The notes under the pieces are model-generated. The model worked only from the letters and a program-made list of their open reading frames with translations, ran no database searches and was not told where the DNA came from. A DNA stretch of 64,000 nucleotides from Streptomyces sp. YS415 (GTDB taxonomy: Bacteria > Actinomycetota > Actinomycetes > Streptomycetales > Streptomycetaceae), in assembly GCF_023544665.1 (NCBI RefSeq), contig NZ_JAMJFL010000012.1, forward strand, positions 62,001-126,000, in the 5' to 3' direction. Positions 1 through 8,837 of the stretch are shown in pieces; positions within the stretch are counted from its first letter, which is position 1; each line of letters begins with the position of its first letter. Made by a program: the position numbers and the translations under genes.

Positions 1-849
1 ATGATGGTGCCGCGCGCGGAGGTGTGCGCCGAGCGGATCCAGGAGGTCCTGGACACCGACTCCAGCGTGGTGCCGCCGGTGGCGCCGGTGCGCGAGCTGC
101 GCCGGCACGGCCGGCTGGAGATCCGCGGGGCGGGCTTCCGCTACCCGGGTGCCGAGGAGCCGGTGCTCAAGGGCATCGACCTGCTGGCGCTGCCCGGCGA
201 GACCACCGCCGTGATCGGCTCGACCGGCAGCGGCAAGTCCACCCTGCTGGGCCTGGTCCCCCGGCTGTTCGACGCCACCGACGGGCGGGTCCTGGTGGAC
301 GGCGAGGACGTGGCGACGATCGATCCCCGGCTGCTGGCCAGGACCGTCGGCCTGGTGCCGCAGAAGCCGTACCTGTTCGCCGGGACCGTCGCGACGAACC
401 TTCGCTACGGCAATCCCGACGCCACCGACGAGGAGCTGTGGCACGCGCTGGAGGTCGCCCAGGCCAGGGAGTTCGTGGAGCGGCTGGAGGGCGGGCTCGA
501 CGCGCCGATCGCACAGGGCGGCACGAACGTCTCCGGCGGTCAGCGCCAGCGGCTCGCCATCGCCCGGACGCTGGTGCAGCGCCCGGAGATCTATCTGTTC
601 GACGACTCCTTCTCGGCGCTCGACTACGCCACCGACGCGGCCTTGCGTGCCGCGCTGTCCCGGGAGACCGCCGAGGCGACCGTGGTGATCGTCGCCCAGC
701 GGGTGGCGACCATCCGGGACGCCGACCGGATCGTGGTGCTCGACGAGGGCCGGGTCGTCGGCACCGGACGGCACCAGGAGCTGATGGCGGACAACGAGAC
801 CTACCGGGAGATCGTGCTCTCCCAGCTGACGGAAGCGGAGGCCGCCTGA
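1..849 (+). CDS. ABC exporter ATP-binding subunit, 5'-truncated by the window
   Basis: This is the C-terminal nucleotide-binding part of an exporter-type ABC half-transporter; the membrane domain lies upstream of the window, so the first ATG is not the real start. Visible motifs are Walker A GSTGSGKST, the signature VSGGQRQRLAIAR and Walker B IYLFDDSFSALD. The residue after the Walker B Asp is Asp (in-window residue 202) instead of the catalytic Glu, as in the degenerate site of heterodimeric exporters such as TM287/288. The stop overlaps the ATG of the next half-transporter by one base, so the two are co-translated and probably form a heterodimer in the membrane. The substrate cannot be read from sequence. 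Confidence 0.93.
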   Translation: MMVPRAEVCAERIQEVLDTDSSVVPPVAPVRELRRHGRLEIRGAGFRYPGAEEPVLKGIDLLALPGETTAVIGSTGSGKSTLLGLVPRLFDATDGRVLVDGEDVATIDPRLLARTVGLVPQKPYLFAGTVATNLRYGNPDATDEELWHALEVAQAREFVERLEGGLDAPIAQGGTNVSGGQRQRLAIARTLVQRPEIYLFDDSFSALDYATDAALRAALSRETAEATVVIVAQRVATIRDADRIVVLDEGRVVGTGRHQELMADNETYREIVLSQLTEAEAA

Positions 850-2777
850 TGGCCGGGCCGATGGGGCGGATGATGGCGGGCACCGGCCCGGAGCACCGCT
901 CGCTGGACTTCAAGGTGTCGGGCCGCCGGCTGGTCGCCCAGTTCAAGCCGGAGCGGCTCACCATCTGGGTGCTGCTGCTGTGCGTCGTGGTCAGCGTGGG
1001 TCTGACGGTCGTCGGGCCGAAGATCCTCGGCCAGGCCACCGACCTGGTCTTCGCGGGCATCGTCGGACGGGAGATGACACCCGGCGCGACGAAGGAGCAG
1101 GTCCTCCAGGACATGCGGGACCGGGGCGACGGCGACGTGGCCGACATGCTCCGCAGCACCGACTTCACGCCGGGCGAGGGCATCGACTTCACCGCCGTCG
1201 GGAACGTGCTGCTGGTCGCGCTCGTCGTGTTCAGCGTCGCCGGGCTGCTGATGGCGGTGGCGACGCGGCTGGTGAACCGGGCCGTGAACCGGACCATGTT
1301 CCGGCTGCGCGAGGACGTGCAGGTCAAGCTGGGGCGGCTGCCGCTGTCGTACTTCGACAAGCGGCAGCGCGGTGAGGTGCTGTCCCGCGCCACCAACGAC
1401 ATCGACAACATCGGGCAGACCCTCCAGCAGTCGATGGGCCAGCTCATCAACTCGGTGCTGACCATCATCGGGGTGCTCGCGATGATGTTCTGGGTGTCGT
1501 GGATCCTCGCGCTGGTCGCGCTGGTGACCGTGCCGCTCTCCTTCTACATCGCCACCCGGGTCGGCAAGCGGTCGCAGCCGCACTTCGTGCAGCAGTGGCG
1601 CTCCACCGGCAAGCTCAACGCGCACGTCGAGGAGATGTACACCGGGCACACCCTGGTGAAGGTGTTCGGGCGGCAGGACGAGTCGGCGCAGCAGTTCGCC
1701 GAGCAGAACGAGGCGCTGTACGAGGCCGGGTTCAAGGCGCAGTTCAACAGCGGGGTCATGCAGCCGCTGATGATGTTCGTGTCGAACCTCAACTATGTGC
1801 TGGTGGCGGTGGTCGGCGGTCTGCGGGTCGCGTCGGGTGCGCTGTCCATCGGTGACGTCCAGGCCTTCATCCAGTACTCGCGGCAGTTCTCGATGCCGCT
1901 CACCCAGGTCGCGTCGATGGCCAACCTGGTGCAGTCCGGCGTCGCCTCCGCCGAGCGGATCTTCGAACTGCTCGACGCGGAGGAGCAGTCGACGGACCCC
2001 GTCCCGGGGGTGCGGCCGGAGGAACTGCGCGGGCGGGTGGCGCTGGAGGGGGTGTCCTTCCGGTACGACCCCGACACCCCGCTCATCGAGGACCTGACGC
2101 TGACGGTGGAGCCCGGGCAGACGGTCGCGATCGTCGGCCCGACCGGCGCCGGGAAGACCACGCTGGTCAACCTCCTCATGCGGTTCTACGAGGTCTCCGG
2201 CGGGCGGATCACGCTGGACGGGGTGGACGTGGCGGCGATGTCCCGGGACGAGCTGCGCTCCGGGATCGGCATGGTGCTGCAGGACACCTGGCTGTTCGGC
2301 GGGACGATCGCGGAGAACATCGCCTACGGGGCCGCTGGCGAGGTCACCCGGGGCGAGATCGAGGAGGCGGCGCGCGCGGCCCACGCGGACCGGTTCGTCC
2401 GTACGCTGCCGGACGGCTACGACACGGTGATCGACGACGAGGGTTCCGGGGTCAGCGCCGGTGAGAAGCAGCTGATCACCATCGCCCGGGCGTTCCTGTC
2501 GGATCCGGTGATCCTGGTGCTGGACGAGGCGACGTCGTCGGTCGACACCCGGACCGAGGTCCTGATCCAGAAGGCGATGGCGAAACTCGCGCACGGGCGT
2601 ACGTCGTTCGTCATCGCGCACCGTCTGTCGACGATCCGGGACGCGGACACCATCCTGGTGATGGAGAACGGCTCCATCGTGGAGCAGGGCGCCCACGGCG
2701 AGCTGCTGGCGGCCGGCGGGGCGTACGCCCGGCTGTACCGGGCACAGTTCGCGGAGGCGGTCGCCGAGGTGGACTGA
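849..2777 (+). CDS. ABC exporter half-transporter (TMD-NBD), heterodimer partner
   Basis: A 642-residue half-transporter. The N-terminal half holds about six membrane segments with an extracytoplasmic insertion after the first (about residues 70-110), followed by a complete nucleotide-binding domain with Walker A GPTGAGKTT and Walker B ILVLDEATSSVD. Its Walker B Glu is canonical but its signature reads VSAGEKQ instead of LSGGQ. This complements the upstream subunit, which has a good signature and a degenerate Walker B, so the pair would have one consensus and one degenerate ATP site. The start ATG overlaps the previous stop (TGATG). It is likely a multidrug or lipid exporter; the substrate is unknown. 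Confidence 0.93.
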   Translation: MAGPMGRMMAGTGPEHRSLDFKVSGRRLVAQFKPERLTIWVLLLCVVVSVGLTVVGPKILGQATDLVFAGIVGREMTPGATKEQVLQDMRDRGDGDVADMLRSTDFTPGEGIDFTAVGNVLLVALVVFSVAGLLMAVATRLVNRAVNRTMFRLREDVQVKLGRLPLSYFDKRQRGEVLSRATNDIDNIGQTLQQSMGQLINSVLTIIGVLAMMFWVSWILALVALVTVPLSFYIATRVGKRSQPHFVQQWRSTGKLNAHVEEMYTGHTLVKVFGRQDESAQQFAEQNEALYEAGFKAQFNSGVMQPLMMFVSNLNYVLVAVVGGLRVASGALSIGDVQAFIQYSRQFSMPLTQVASMANLVQSGVASAERIFELLDAEEQSTDPVPGVRPEELRGRVALEGVSFRYDPDTPLIEDLTLTVEPGQTVAIVGPTGAGKTTLVNLLMRFYEVSGGRITLDGVDVAAMSRDELRSGIGMVLQDTWLFGGTIAENIAYGAAGEVTRGEIEEAARAAHADRFVRTLPDGYDTVIDDEGSGVSAGEKQLITIARAFLSDPVILVLDEATSSVDTRTEVLIQKAMAKLAHGRTSFVIAHRLSTIRDADTILVMENGSIVEQGAHGELLAAGGAYARLYRAQFAEAVAEVD

Positions 2778-2783
2778 GCGTGC

Positions 2784-2807
2784 GGGGGCCGCCGTCCGGC
2801 GGCCCCC
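2784..2807. terminator. Bidirectional terminator hairpin between convergent genes
   Basis: A perfect 10-bp GC stem (GGGGGCCGCC at 2784-2793, complement at 2798-2807) with a 4-nt loop. It sits exactly between the stop of the ABC exporter and the stop of the convergent sigma factor gene, so it can serve both transcripts. There is no U-tract, which is common in Streptomyces. Confidence 0.8.
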
Positions 2808-2810
2808 CTC

Positions 2811-4118
2811 CTAGTCCAGATACCCCCGCAGCTGGTCGGCGAAGGCATGGTCCCGCAGCTTGTTCAGGGTCTTGGACTCGATCTGGCGGATGCGTTCCCG
2901 CGTCACGCCGAAGATGCGGCCTATCTCCTCCAGCGTGCGCGGGCGGCCGTCCGCCAGGCCGTAGCGGAGCTGGACGACCTTGCGCTCGCGCTCGCCCAGC
3001 GTGGACAGCACCGCCTCCAGGTGCTCGCGCAGCAGGAGGAACGCCGCCGATTCCACCGGGCTCGCCGCGTCGCCGTCCTCGATCAGGTCCCCCAGCGCCA
3101 CGTCGTCCTCCTCGCCCACCGGGGCGTGCAGGGACACGGGCTCCTGGGCCAGCCGCAGCACCTCGCTCACCCGCTCCGGGGCGAGGTCCAGCTGCCCGGC
3201 CACTTCCTCCGGGGTCGGCTCGTAGCCGCGTTCCTGCAGCATGCGGCGCTGGACGCGGACGACGCGGTTGATCAGCTCCACGACATGGACCGGGACGCGG
3301 ATGGTGCGGGCCTGGTCGGCCAGGGCCCGGGACATGGCCTGGCGGATCCACCAGGTGGCGTAGGTGGAGAACTTGTAGCCGCGGGCGTAGTCGAACTTCT
3401 CCACGGCGCGGATCAGGCCCAGGTTTCCCTCCTGGACCAGGTCCAGCATGGTCAGGCCACGGCCCACGTACCGCTTGGCCACGGAGACCACCAGGCGCAG
3501 GTTCGCCTCGATCAGGCGGCGCTTGGCCATCCGGCCCATCACCACCAGCCGGTCCAGGTCCAGCGCCAGCTCGCTGTCCAGGTCGGGGGTGCTGCTGAGC
3601 TTCTCCTCGGCGAACAGACCGGCCTCGACGCGGCGGGCGAGTTCGACTTCCTCGGCGGCCGTGAGCAGCGGGATGCGGCCGATCTCCCGCAGGTATTGGC
3701 GGAACAGGTCCGAGGACGGCCCGCTGTTGTCGGCCCGGGGGGCGCGCACCGGCTCGGGCGGTTCGTCGAGGACGGCCGGGGTCTCCGGCTCGGTCTCGGG
3801 GTGGTGCACGGCACGGTTCTGCGGGGGCACCGCGACGAGGACGTCGGGCTCCTCGTCCGGTGGGACGTCCGTGCCGCCGGCGGTACTCGTGTCGGTCTGG
3901 GCGAGGGTCTGGGTCTGCACGGGGGCGACCTCCAGGATGATCGCTGCTGTGAAGAGCGGCAGCGCGGCTTCGAGGGCGGAGTCGGCGGCCTCGCCGCTGT
4001 CCGTCCCGTACGCGATGAGCGGAACCGCGGGGGTGTGGGACCCGTAGGGGACGGATCGGCCGCGCTCCGAGGACTCAGGCACCGGAACCCAGTGTTGCGT
4101 ACGACACATCGCCGCCAC
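2811..4118 (-). CDS. hrdA: RNA polymerase principal-type sigma factor (HrdA-like)
   Basis: A group 1/2 sigma-70 protein of 435 residues as drawn. From about residue 135 it holds region 1.2 (SDLFRQYLREIGRIPLL), the 2.1-2.4 core-binding and -10 recognition block (LRLVVSVAKRYVGRGL, then YKFSTYATWWIRQA), region 3, and a 4.2 helix-turn-helix (EEIGRIFGVTRERIRQIES). The N-terminal 130 residues are acidic, Pro-rich and unlike the essential HrdB extension, and the exact start is uncertain. The gene lies 68 nt downstream of dnaG on the same strand, as dnaG and rpoD do in the macromolecular-synthesis operon. The symbol hrdA rests on this neighbourhood as I recall it from S. coelicolor; hrdD or hrdC are less likely. 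Confidence 0.85.
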   Translation of the reverse strand: MAAMCRTQHWVPVPESSERGRSVPYGSHTPAVPLIAYGTDSGEAADSALEAALPLFTAAIILEVAPVQTQTLAQTDTSTAGGTDVPPDEEPDVLVAVPPQNRAVHHPETEPETPAVLDEPPEPVRAPRADNSGPSSDLFRQYLREIGRIPLLTAAEEVELARRVEAGLFAEEKLSSTPDLDSELALDLDRLVVMGRMAKRRLIEANLRLVVSVAKRYVGRGLTMLDLVQEGNLGLIRAVEKFDYARGYKFSTYATWWIRQAMSRALADQARTIRVPVHVVELINRVVRVQRRMLQERGYEPTPEEVAGQLDLAPERVSEVLRLAQEPVSLHAPVGEEDDVALGDLIEDGDAASPVESAAFLLLREHLEAVLSTLGERERKVVQLRYGLADGRPRTLEEIGRIFGVTRERIRQIESKTLNKLRDHAFADQLRGYLD

Positions 4119-4186
4119 GAGGGGCGTGCGGTGACTTTTTGCGTTCGGTCCGTGACGGCGCGGTCACCGCCGGCGGGCCCGCAGGG

Positions 4187-6088
4187 CTACAGAGCTGCGG
4201 CTCCGTGCTCGCGCAGGGCCTGGTCGTACTGCTGGAGCACCCACAGTTCGTTCTGCACGGAGGCGAGTTGGGCCGGGTCCCCGCCGGCGGAGAGCCGGGT
4301 CATCTGGGACTGGATGTCACGGATGCGGCGCTCGACGGCCCGGCGGCGGACGGTGATGAGCTGGTCGCCCGCGTAGTTCTCGTCGACGGTACGGCGCATG
4401 ATCGCCTCGACGGCCAGCTCGGTGACCATCGCGCGGACCGCGTCGTCGGGCGCCGCGTCCCGCACCCGGACCAGGTAGTCCTGCGGGTCCTGGACGCCGT
4501 ACTCGACGCCGCCCGCCTCCATGACCGCCTGGCGGACGGCGGCGTAGGGCGCGGCGGTGAACTCGTCGATGCCGTACGCGTCGAAGGCCGGGCAGACCAG
4601 CTCGGGGCGCTGGAGAGCGAGCTTGAGCAGCTCGCGCTCGGTGGCGTAGACGGGGTTGCGGAGGTTGAGCGCGGGGCCCGCCGCCATCGGCCGGGGGGCG
4701 GCGTCGTACGGCTGTCGCGCGCCGCGTGCGGGGGCCGGGCCCTTGCCGCCGCGGTCCCGGGCCCAACGGGCCAGCTGCGCCACCCGCTTGACCACGAACT
4801 GGGTGTCGAGGATGCCGAGCATCCCGGCGAGCTGGACGGCGACCTCGTGCTGGGCGCCGCTGTTCTTGATGCGGGCGACGATCGGCGCGGCCTCGTCCAG
4901 TGCCGCGGCCCGGCCGCCCGGGGTGTCCAGGTCGTAGCGCACGACGATCTGGCGGAGGGCGAACTCGAAGAGCGGGGTGCGGGGTTCGACCAGGTCGGCG
5001 ACGGCCTCGTCGCCCTTGGCGAGGCGCAGGTCGCAGGGGTCCATGCCGTCGGGGGCGATGGCGATGTAGGTCTCGGCGGCGAACTTCTGGTCGTCCTCGA
5101 AGGCGCGCAGGGCCGCCTTCTGGCCGGCCGCGTCACCGTCGAAGGTGAAGATCACGCGGGCCGAGCCGTTGTCCATCAGCAGCCGGCGCAGGATCTTGAT
5201 GTGGTCGGTGCCGAAGGCGGTGCCGCAGGTCGCGATGGCCGTCGGGACCCCGGCGAGGTGGCAGGCCATGACGTCGGTGTAGCCCTCGACGACGACCGCC
5301 CGGGAGGACTTCGCGATCTCCTTCTTCGCCAGGTCGATGCCGTACAGCACCTGGCTCTTGCGGTAGATCGCGGTGTCGGGGGTGTTGAGGTACTTCGGGC
5401 CGTTGTCCGCCTCGTACAGCTTGCGCGCGCCGAAGCCGACGACCTCGCCGCCGATGTCGCGGATGGGCCACATCAGCCGGCCCCGGAAGCGGTCGATGGG
5501 GCCGCGGCGGCCTTCCTGGGCGAGGCCGGAGAGGATCAGTTCCTTGTCGGAGAAGCCCTTGCCGCGCAGATAGCGGGTGAGGTGATCCCATCCCTGCGGG
5601 CTGTAGCCGACGCCGAAGTGGACCGCGGCGGCCTGGTCGAAGCCGCGCTCGGCGAGGAACACCCGGCCGGTCTCGGCCTCAGGGCTGACGGCGAGCTGCT
5701 CGGCGTACCACTCGGCGGCGATCTTGTGGGCCTCGACCAGCCGGATCCGCTCGCCGCGCTGGTGGGCGGGGTTGTAGCCGCCCTCCTCGTAGCGCAGGGT
5801 GATGCCGGCCTGGGCGGCGAGGCGCTCGACCGCCTCGGAGAAGGAGAGGTGGTCGACCTTCATCACGAACGTGATGGTGTCGCCGCCCTCCTGGCAGCCG
5901 AAGCAGTGGAAGAGGCCCTTGCTCGGGCTGACCTGGAAGGAGGGCGACTTCTCGTCGTGGAACGGGCAGAGCCCCTTGAGGTTGCCGCCGCCGGCGTTGC
6001 GCAGCTGGAGGTACTCGGACACCACGGCGTCGATCGGGACCGCGTCCCGAACCGCCTTCACGTCCTCGTCATTGATCCGTCCAGCCAC
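4187..6088 (-). CDS. dnaG: DNA primase DnaG
   Basis: Synthesises RNA primers for DNA replication with the DnaB helicase. The 633-residue protein has the N-terminal CHC2 zinc ribbon (Cys41-x2-His44 and Cys62-x2-Cys65), the RNA polymerase core domain, a TOPRIM segment (VVVEGYTDVMACHLAGV with downstream FDGDAAGQKA) and a C-terminal helicase-binding region. Length and domain order are normal for actinobacteria. The start is GTG. It precedes the sigma gene on the same strand and is probably partly co-transcribed with it. Confidence 0.97.
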   Translation of the reverse strand: MAGRINDEDVKAVRDAVPIDAVVSEYLQLRNAGGGNLKGLCPFHDEKSPSFQVSPSKGLFHCFGCQEGGDTITFVMKVDHLSFSEAVERLAAQAGITLRYEEGGYNPAHQRGERIRLVEAHKIAAEWYAEQLAVSPEAETGRVFLAERGFDQAAAVHFGVGYSPQGWDHLTRYLRGKGFSDKELILSGLAQEGRRGPIDRFRGRLMWPIRDIGGEVVGFGARKLYEADNGPKYLNTPDTAIYRKSQVLYGIDLAKKEIAKSSRAVVVEGYTDVMACHLAGVPTAIATCGTAFGTDHIKILRRLLMDNGSARVIFTFDGDAAGQKAALRAFEDDQKFAAETYIAIAPDGMDPCDLRLAKGDEAVADLVEPRTPLFEFALRQIVVRYDLDTPGGRAAALDEAAPIVARIKNSGAQHEVAVQLAGMLGILDTQFVVKRVAQLARWARDRGGKGPAPARGARQPYDAAPRPMAAGPALNLRNPVYATERELLKLALQRPELVCPAFDAYGIDEFTAAPYAAVRQAVMEAGGVEYGVQDPQDYLVRVRDAAPDDAVRAMVTELAVEAIMRRTVDENYAGDQLITVRRRAVERRIRDIQSQMTRLSAGGDPAQLASVQNELWVLQQYDQALREHGAAAL

Positions 6089-6117
6089 GCGTGAATTCTA
6101 CGGGGGCGGACCGACAG

Positions 6118-7383
6118 CTAAGGGATGAGACTGTCGAGTGGTGCGTGCGGGTCCGCCAGAGCCTCGGCGCTCACCCGGGCCCCGGCGCGGATCAGCCGCT
6201 GGATCGGGTCTGTGACGTCCCACACATTCACGTTCATCCCGGCCAGCACCCTGCCCTCCTTCAGCCAGAACGCGACGAACTCCCGCTTGCCCGCGTCTCC
6301 CCGGATCACCACTTCGTCGTAGGAGCCGGGGGGCGCCCAGCCGGAGTACTCCATCCCCAGGTCGTACTGGTCGGAGAAGAAATAGGGCACCCGGTCGTAG
6401 ACGACGTCCCGGCCGAGCATCGCGCGGGCCGCGGCCGGGCCGCCGTTCAGGGCGTTGGCCCAGTGCTCCACGCGCAGGGCGGTGCCGAAGAGGGGGTGCG
6501 GGAAGGACGCGACGTCACCGGCGGCGTAGATGTCGGGGTCGGAGGTGCGCAGCCGGCCGTCGACGACGACTCCTCCGCCGTGGGCGCGGTCGGCGATCTC
6601 CAGGCCCGCCGCCTCCGCGAGAGCGGTCCGCGGCGCCGCCCCGATCGCCGCCAGCACGTCGTGCGCCGGATGCTCCTCACCGTCGTCCGTGCGCGCGGCC
6701 AGCACCACGCCGTCCTGCCCGATGATCTCGGTCAGCCGCACCCCGAAGTGGAAGCGCACCCCGTGCTCCCGGTGCAGCTCGGCGAAGAGCTGGCCGAGCT
6801 CCGGGCCGAGGACGCCGTGCAGCGGGGTCGGCTCCGGCTCCACGACGGTGACCTCGGCGCCGTACTCCCGGGCCGCCGCCGCCACCTCCAGGCCGATCCA
6901 GCCGGCCCCGGCGATCACGATGTGGCCGTTGTCCCGGCCGAGCGCGGCCAGCACGCCCTTGAGCCGCTCGGCGTGCGCGAGCCGGCGCAGATGGTGGACG
7001 CCGGCCAGGTCGGTGCCCGGGATGTCCAGGCGACGCGGCTCGGCGCCGGTGGTGAGCAGCAGTTTGTCGTAGTGGACGACCGTGCCGTCCTCGCCGAAGC
7101 GGACCGTCTTCGCCGTACGGTCGATCGCGTCGACGGTGTGCCCGAGATGCAGCTCGATGTCGTTCTGCGCGTACCAGGCGGGCTCGTGCACGAAGACGCT
7201 GTCGCGCTCCTCCTTGCCGAGGAGGTAGCCCTTGGAGAGCGGCGGACGCTCGTAGGGGTGGTCGCGCTCGTCGCTGATCAGTATCACGCGGCCCGTGAAA
7301 CCCTCCGCCCGCAGCGTCTCGGCCGCCTTCGCGCCGGCGAGTCCTCCTCCGACGATGACGAATGTCTGATCCGCGTCGACCAC
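6118..7383 (-). CDS. NAD(P)/FAD-dependent oxidoreductase (ferredoxin/rubredoxin reductase type)
   Basis: A 421-residue pyridine-nucleotide disulphide oxidoreductase of the ferredoxin-NAD(P) reductase type. It has an N-terminal FAD-binding GxGxxG (VIVGGGLAGAKAAETLRAEG), a second NAD(P)-binding dinucleotide fold in the middle (HIVIAGAGWIGLEVAAAA), the FAD-binding IYAAGDVA near the C-terminus, and the reductase C-terminal dimerisation domain. There is no redox-active CxxC, so it probably passes electrons to a ferredoxin or similar partner not encoded here. GTG start. It stands alone between dnaG and the dGTPase gene on the same strand. Confidence 0.85.
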   Translation of the reverse strand: MVDADQTFVIVGGGLAGAKAAETLRAEGFTGRVILISDERDHPYERPPLSKGYLLGKEERDSVFVHEPAWYAQNDIELHLGHTVDAIDRTAKTVRFGEDGTVVHYDKLLLTTGAEPRRLDIPGTDLAGVHHLRRLAHAERLKGVLAALGRDNGHIVIAGAGWIGLEVAAAAREYGAEVTVVEPEPTPLHGVLGPELGQLFAELHREHGVRFHFGVRLTEIIGQDGVVLAARTDDGEEHPAHDVLAAIGAAPRTALAEAAGLEIADRAHGGGVVVDGRLRTSDPDIYAAGDVASFPHPLFGTALRVEHWANALNGGPAAARAMLGRDVVYDRVPYFFSDQYDLGMEYSGWAPPGSYDEVVIRGDAGKREFVAFWLKEGRVLAGMNVNVWDVTDPIQRLIRAGARVSAEALADPHAPLDSLIP

Positions 7384-7518
7384 TTGATGCCTCCTCGTAA
7401 GGGTGCCGCCACAGGGGAGCGTCCCGCACGGAGTGTGATGGGGGAAGAGGGAGTGGCCCGATCAGGCCACGGAGTGTCACATTCGGGCGCGTTTCACTTC
7501 ACTGATGTCCCCGCACTC

Positions 7519-8799
7519 TCACGCGTGCCCCGTAAGGCGTCCGTGAAGCGAACGGGCCGAGGCGTCGGTGAGGGACGCGATCTGGTCCACGATCACCCGC
7601 TTGCGCTCCCGGTCGTCGGGCGCCCGGTCGAACAGCGCCCGGAACTGCGGGTCCAGCCCCTCCGGCGCCCGCGCGGTCAGCGCCTCCGCCAGTTCGGCCA
7701 CGACGATCCGCTGGTCGGCCCGCAGCAGCTCCTGCTCGGCCCGCTGCATGACGTACCGGTCGGCGACGGCCTTCAGCACCGCGCACTCCAGCCGGACGTC
7801 CCGGGGTACGACGAGTTCGGCGCCGTACCGGGTGAGCCGCCCGGAGCCGTGGGCGGCGCGGGTGGCGCCCTCCGCGGCGAGGCAGAAGCGGCCGATGAGC
7901 TGGCTGGTGGCGTCCTTCAGGCGGGCCTGGGCGGCGGCGGTCCCGTCGTAGCCGTGCGGCCACCACTCCTGGTCCTGGAGCCGGTCGAGGGCGGCGGCGA
8001 GTTCGGCCGGGTCGGTGTCCGCGGGGACGTACCGTCCGACGGCCACCGCGAAGACCGCCCGGCGTTCGGGTTCGGCGTGCAGGCAGTTGGGGTCGATGTG
8101 GCCGGCGTGCAGGCCGTCCTCGACGTCGTGCACGGAGTACGCCACGTCGTCGGCCCAGTCCATCACCTGGGCCTCGAAGGTGGCGCGGCCGGCGGGGGCG
8201 CCCTCGCGGACCCAGTCGAACACCGGCCGGTCGTCGTCGTAGACGCCGAACTTCCCGGAGGCGGGGTCGGTGGGGTGGGCGCCCCGGGGCCAGGGGTACT
8301 TGGTGGCGGCGTCGAGGGTGGCGCGGGTGAGGTTGAGCCCGACGGAGCCCTCGGGGGTGAACCGCTTGGGCTCGATCCGGGTCAGGAGCCGCAGCGACTG
8401 GGCGTTGCCCTCGAATCCGCCGACGTCCCGGGCGAACTCGTTGAGGGCCTGTTCGCCGTTGTGGCCGAACGGGGGGTGGCCGAGGTCGTGGGCCAGACAG
8501 GCAGCCTCGACGAGGTCCGGGTCGCAGCCGAGGGCGGCGCCGAGTTCGCGGCCGACCTGGGCGCATTCGAGGGAGTGGGTCAGGCGGGTGCGGGGGCTCG
8601 CGTCCCACATCTGGCTGCGGGTGCCCGGGGTGACGACCTGGGTCTTGCCGGCGAGCCTTCTGAGGGCGGAGGAGTGCAGGATGCGGGCGCGGTCCCGCTG
8701 GAAGGCGGTGCGGCCGGGGCGCTTGTCGGGTTCCTTGGACCAGCGTTCGACCGACGTCGGGTCGTAGCCGGGGGGTGGGATGTGGTTCTCGTCCGCCAT
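7519..8799 (-). CDS. dgt: Deoxyguanosinetriphosphate triphosphohydrolase-like protein
   Basis: An HD-domain dNTPase that hydrolyses dGTP (or other dNTPs) to the nucleoside and triphosphate. The HD signature is clear: RLTHSLECAQVGRELG supplies the first His and CLAHDLGHPPFGHNGE the HD pair. A further Asp occurs in MDWADDVAYSVHDVEDG. The 426-residue length fits the short bacterial dGTPase class. The start was set at the ATG giving MADENHIPPPGYDPTSVERW, because the open frame upstream has low-complexity Pro/Gly composition and overlaps the promoter region. Confidence 0.92.
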   Translation of the reverse strand: MADENHIPPPGYDPTSVERWSKEPDKRPGRTAFQRDRARILHSSALRRLAGKTQVVTPGTRSQMWDASPRTRLTHSLECAQVGRELGAALGCDPDLVEAACLAHDLGHPPFGHNGEQALNEFARDVGGFEGNAQSLRLLTRIEPKRFTPEGSVGLNLTRATLDAATKYPWPRGAHPTDPASGKFGVYDDDRPVFDWVREGAPAGRATFEAQVMDWADDVAYSVHDVEDGLHAGHIDPNCLHAEPERRAVFAVAVGRYVPADTDPAELAAALDRLQDQEWWPHGYDGTAAAQARLKDATSQLIGRFCLAAEGATRAAHGSGRLTRYGAELVVPRDVRLECAVLKAVADRYVMQRAEQELLRADQRIVVAELAEALTARAPEGLDPQFRALFDRAPDDRERKRVIVDQIASLTDASARSLHGRLTGHA

Positions 8800-8837
8800 G
8801 GGTCGACAGTAAGCGCCATCGCGTCTGCCCAGGACTC

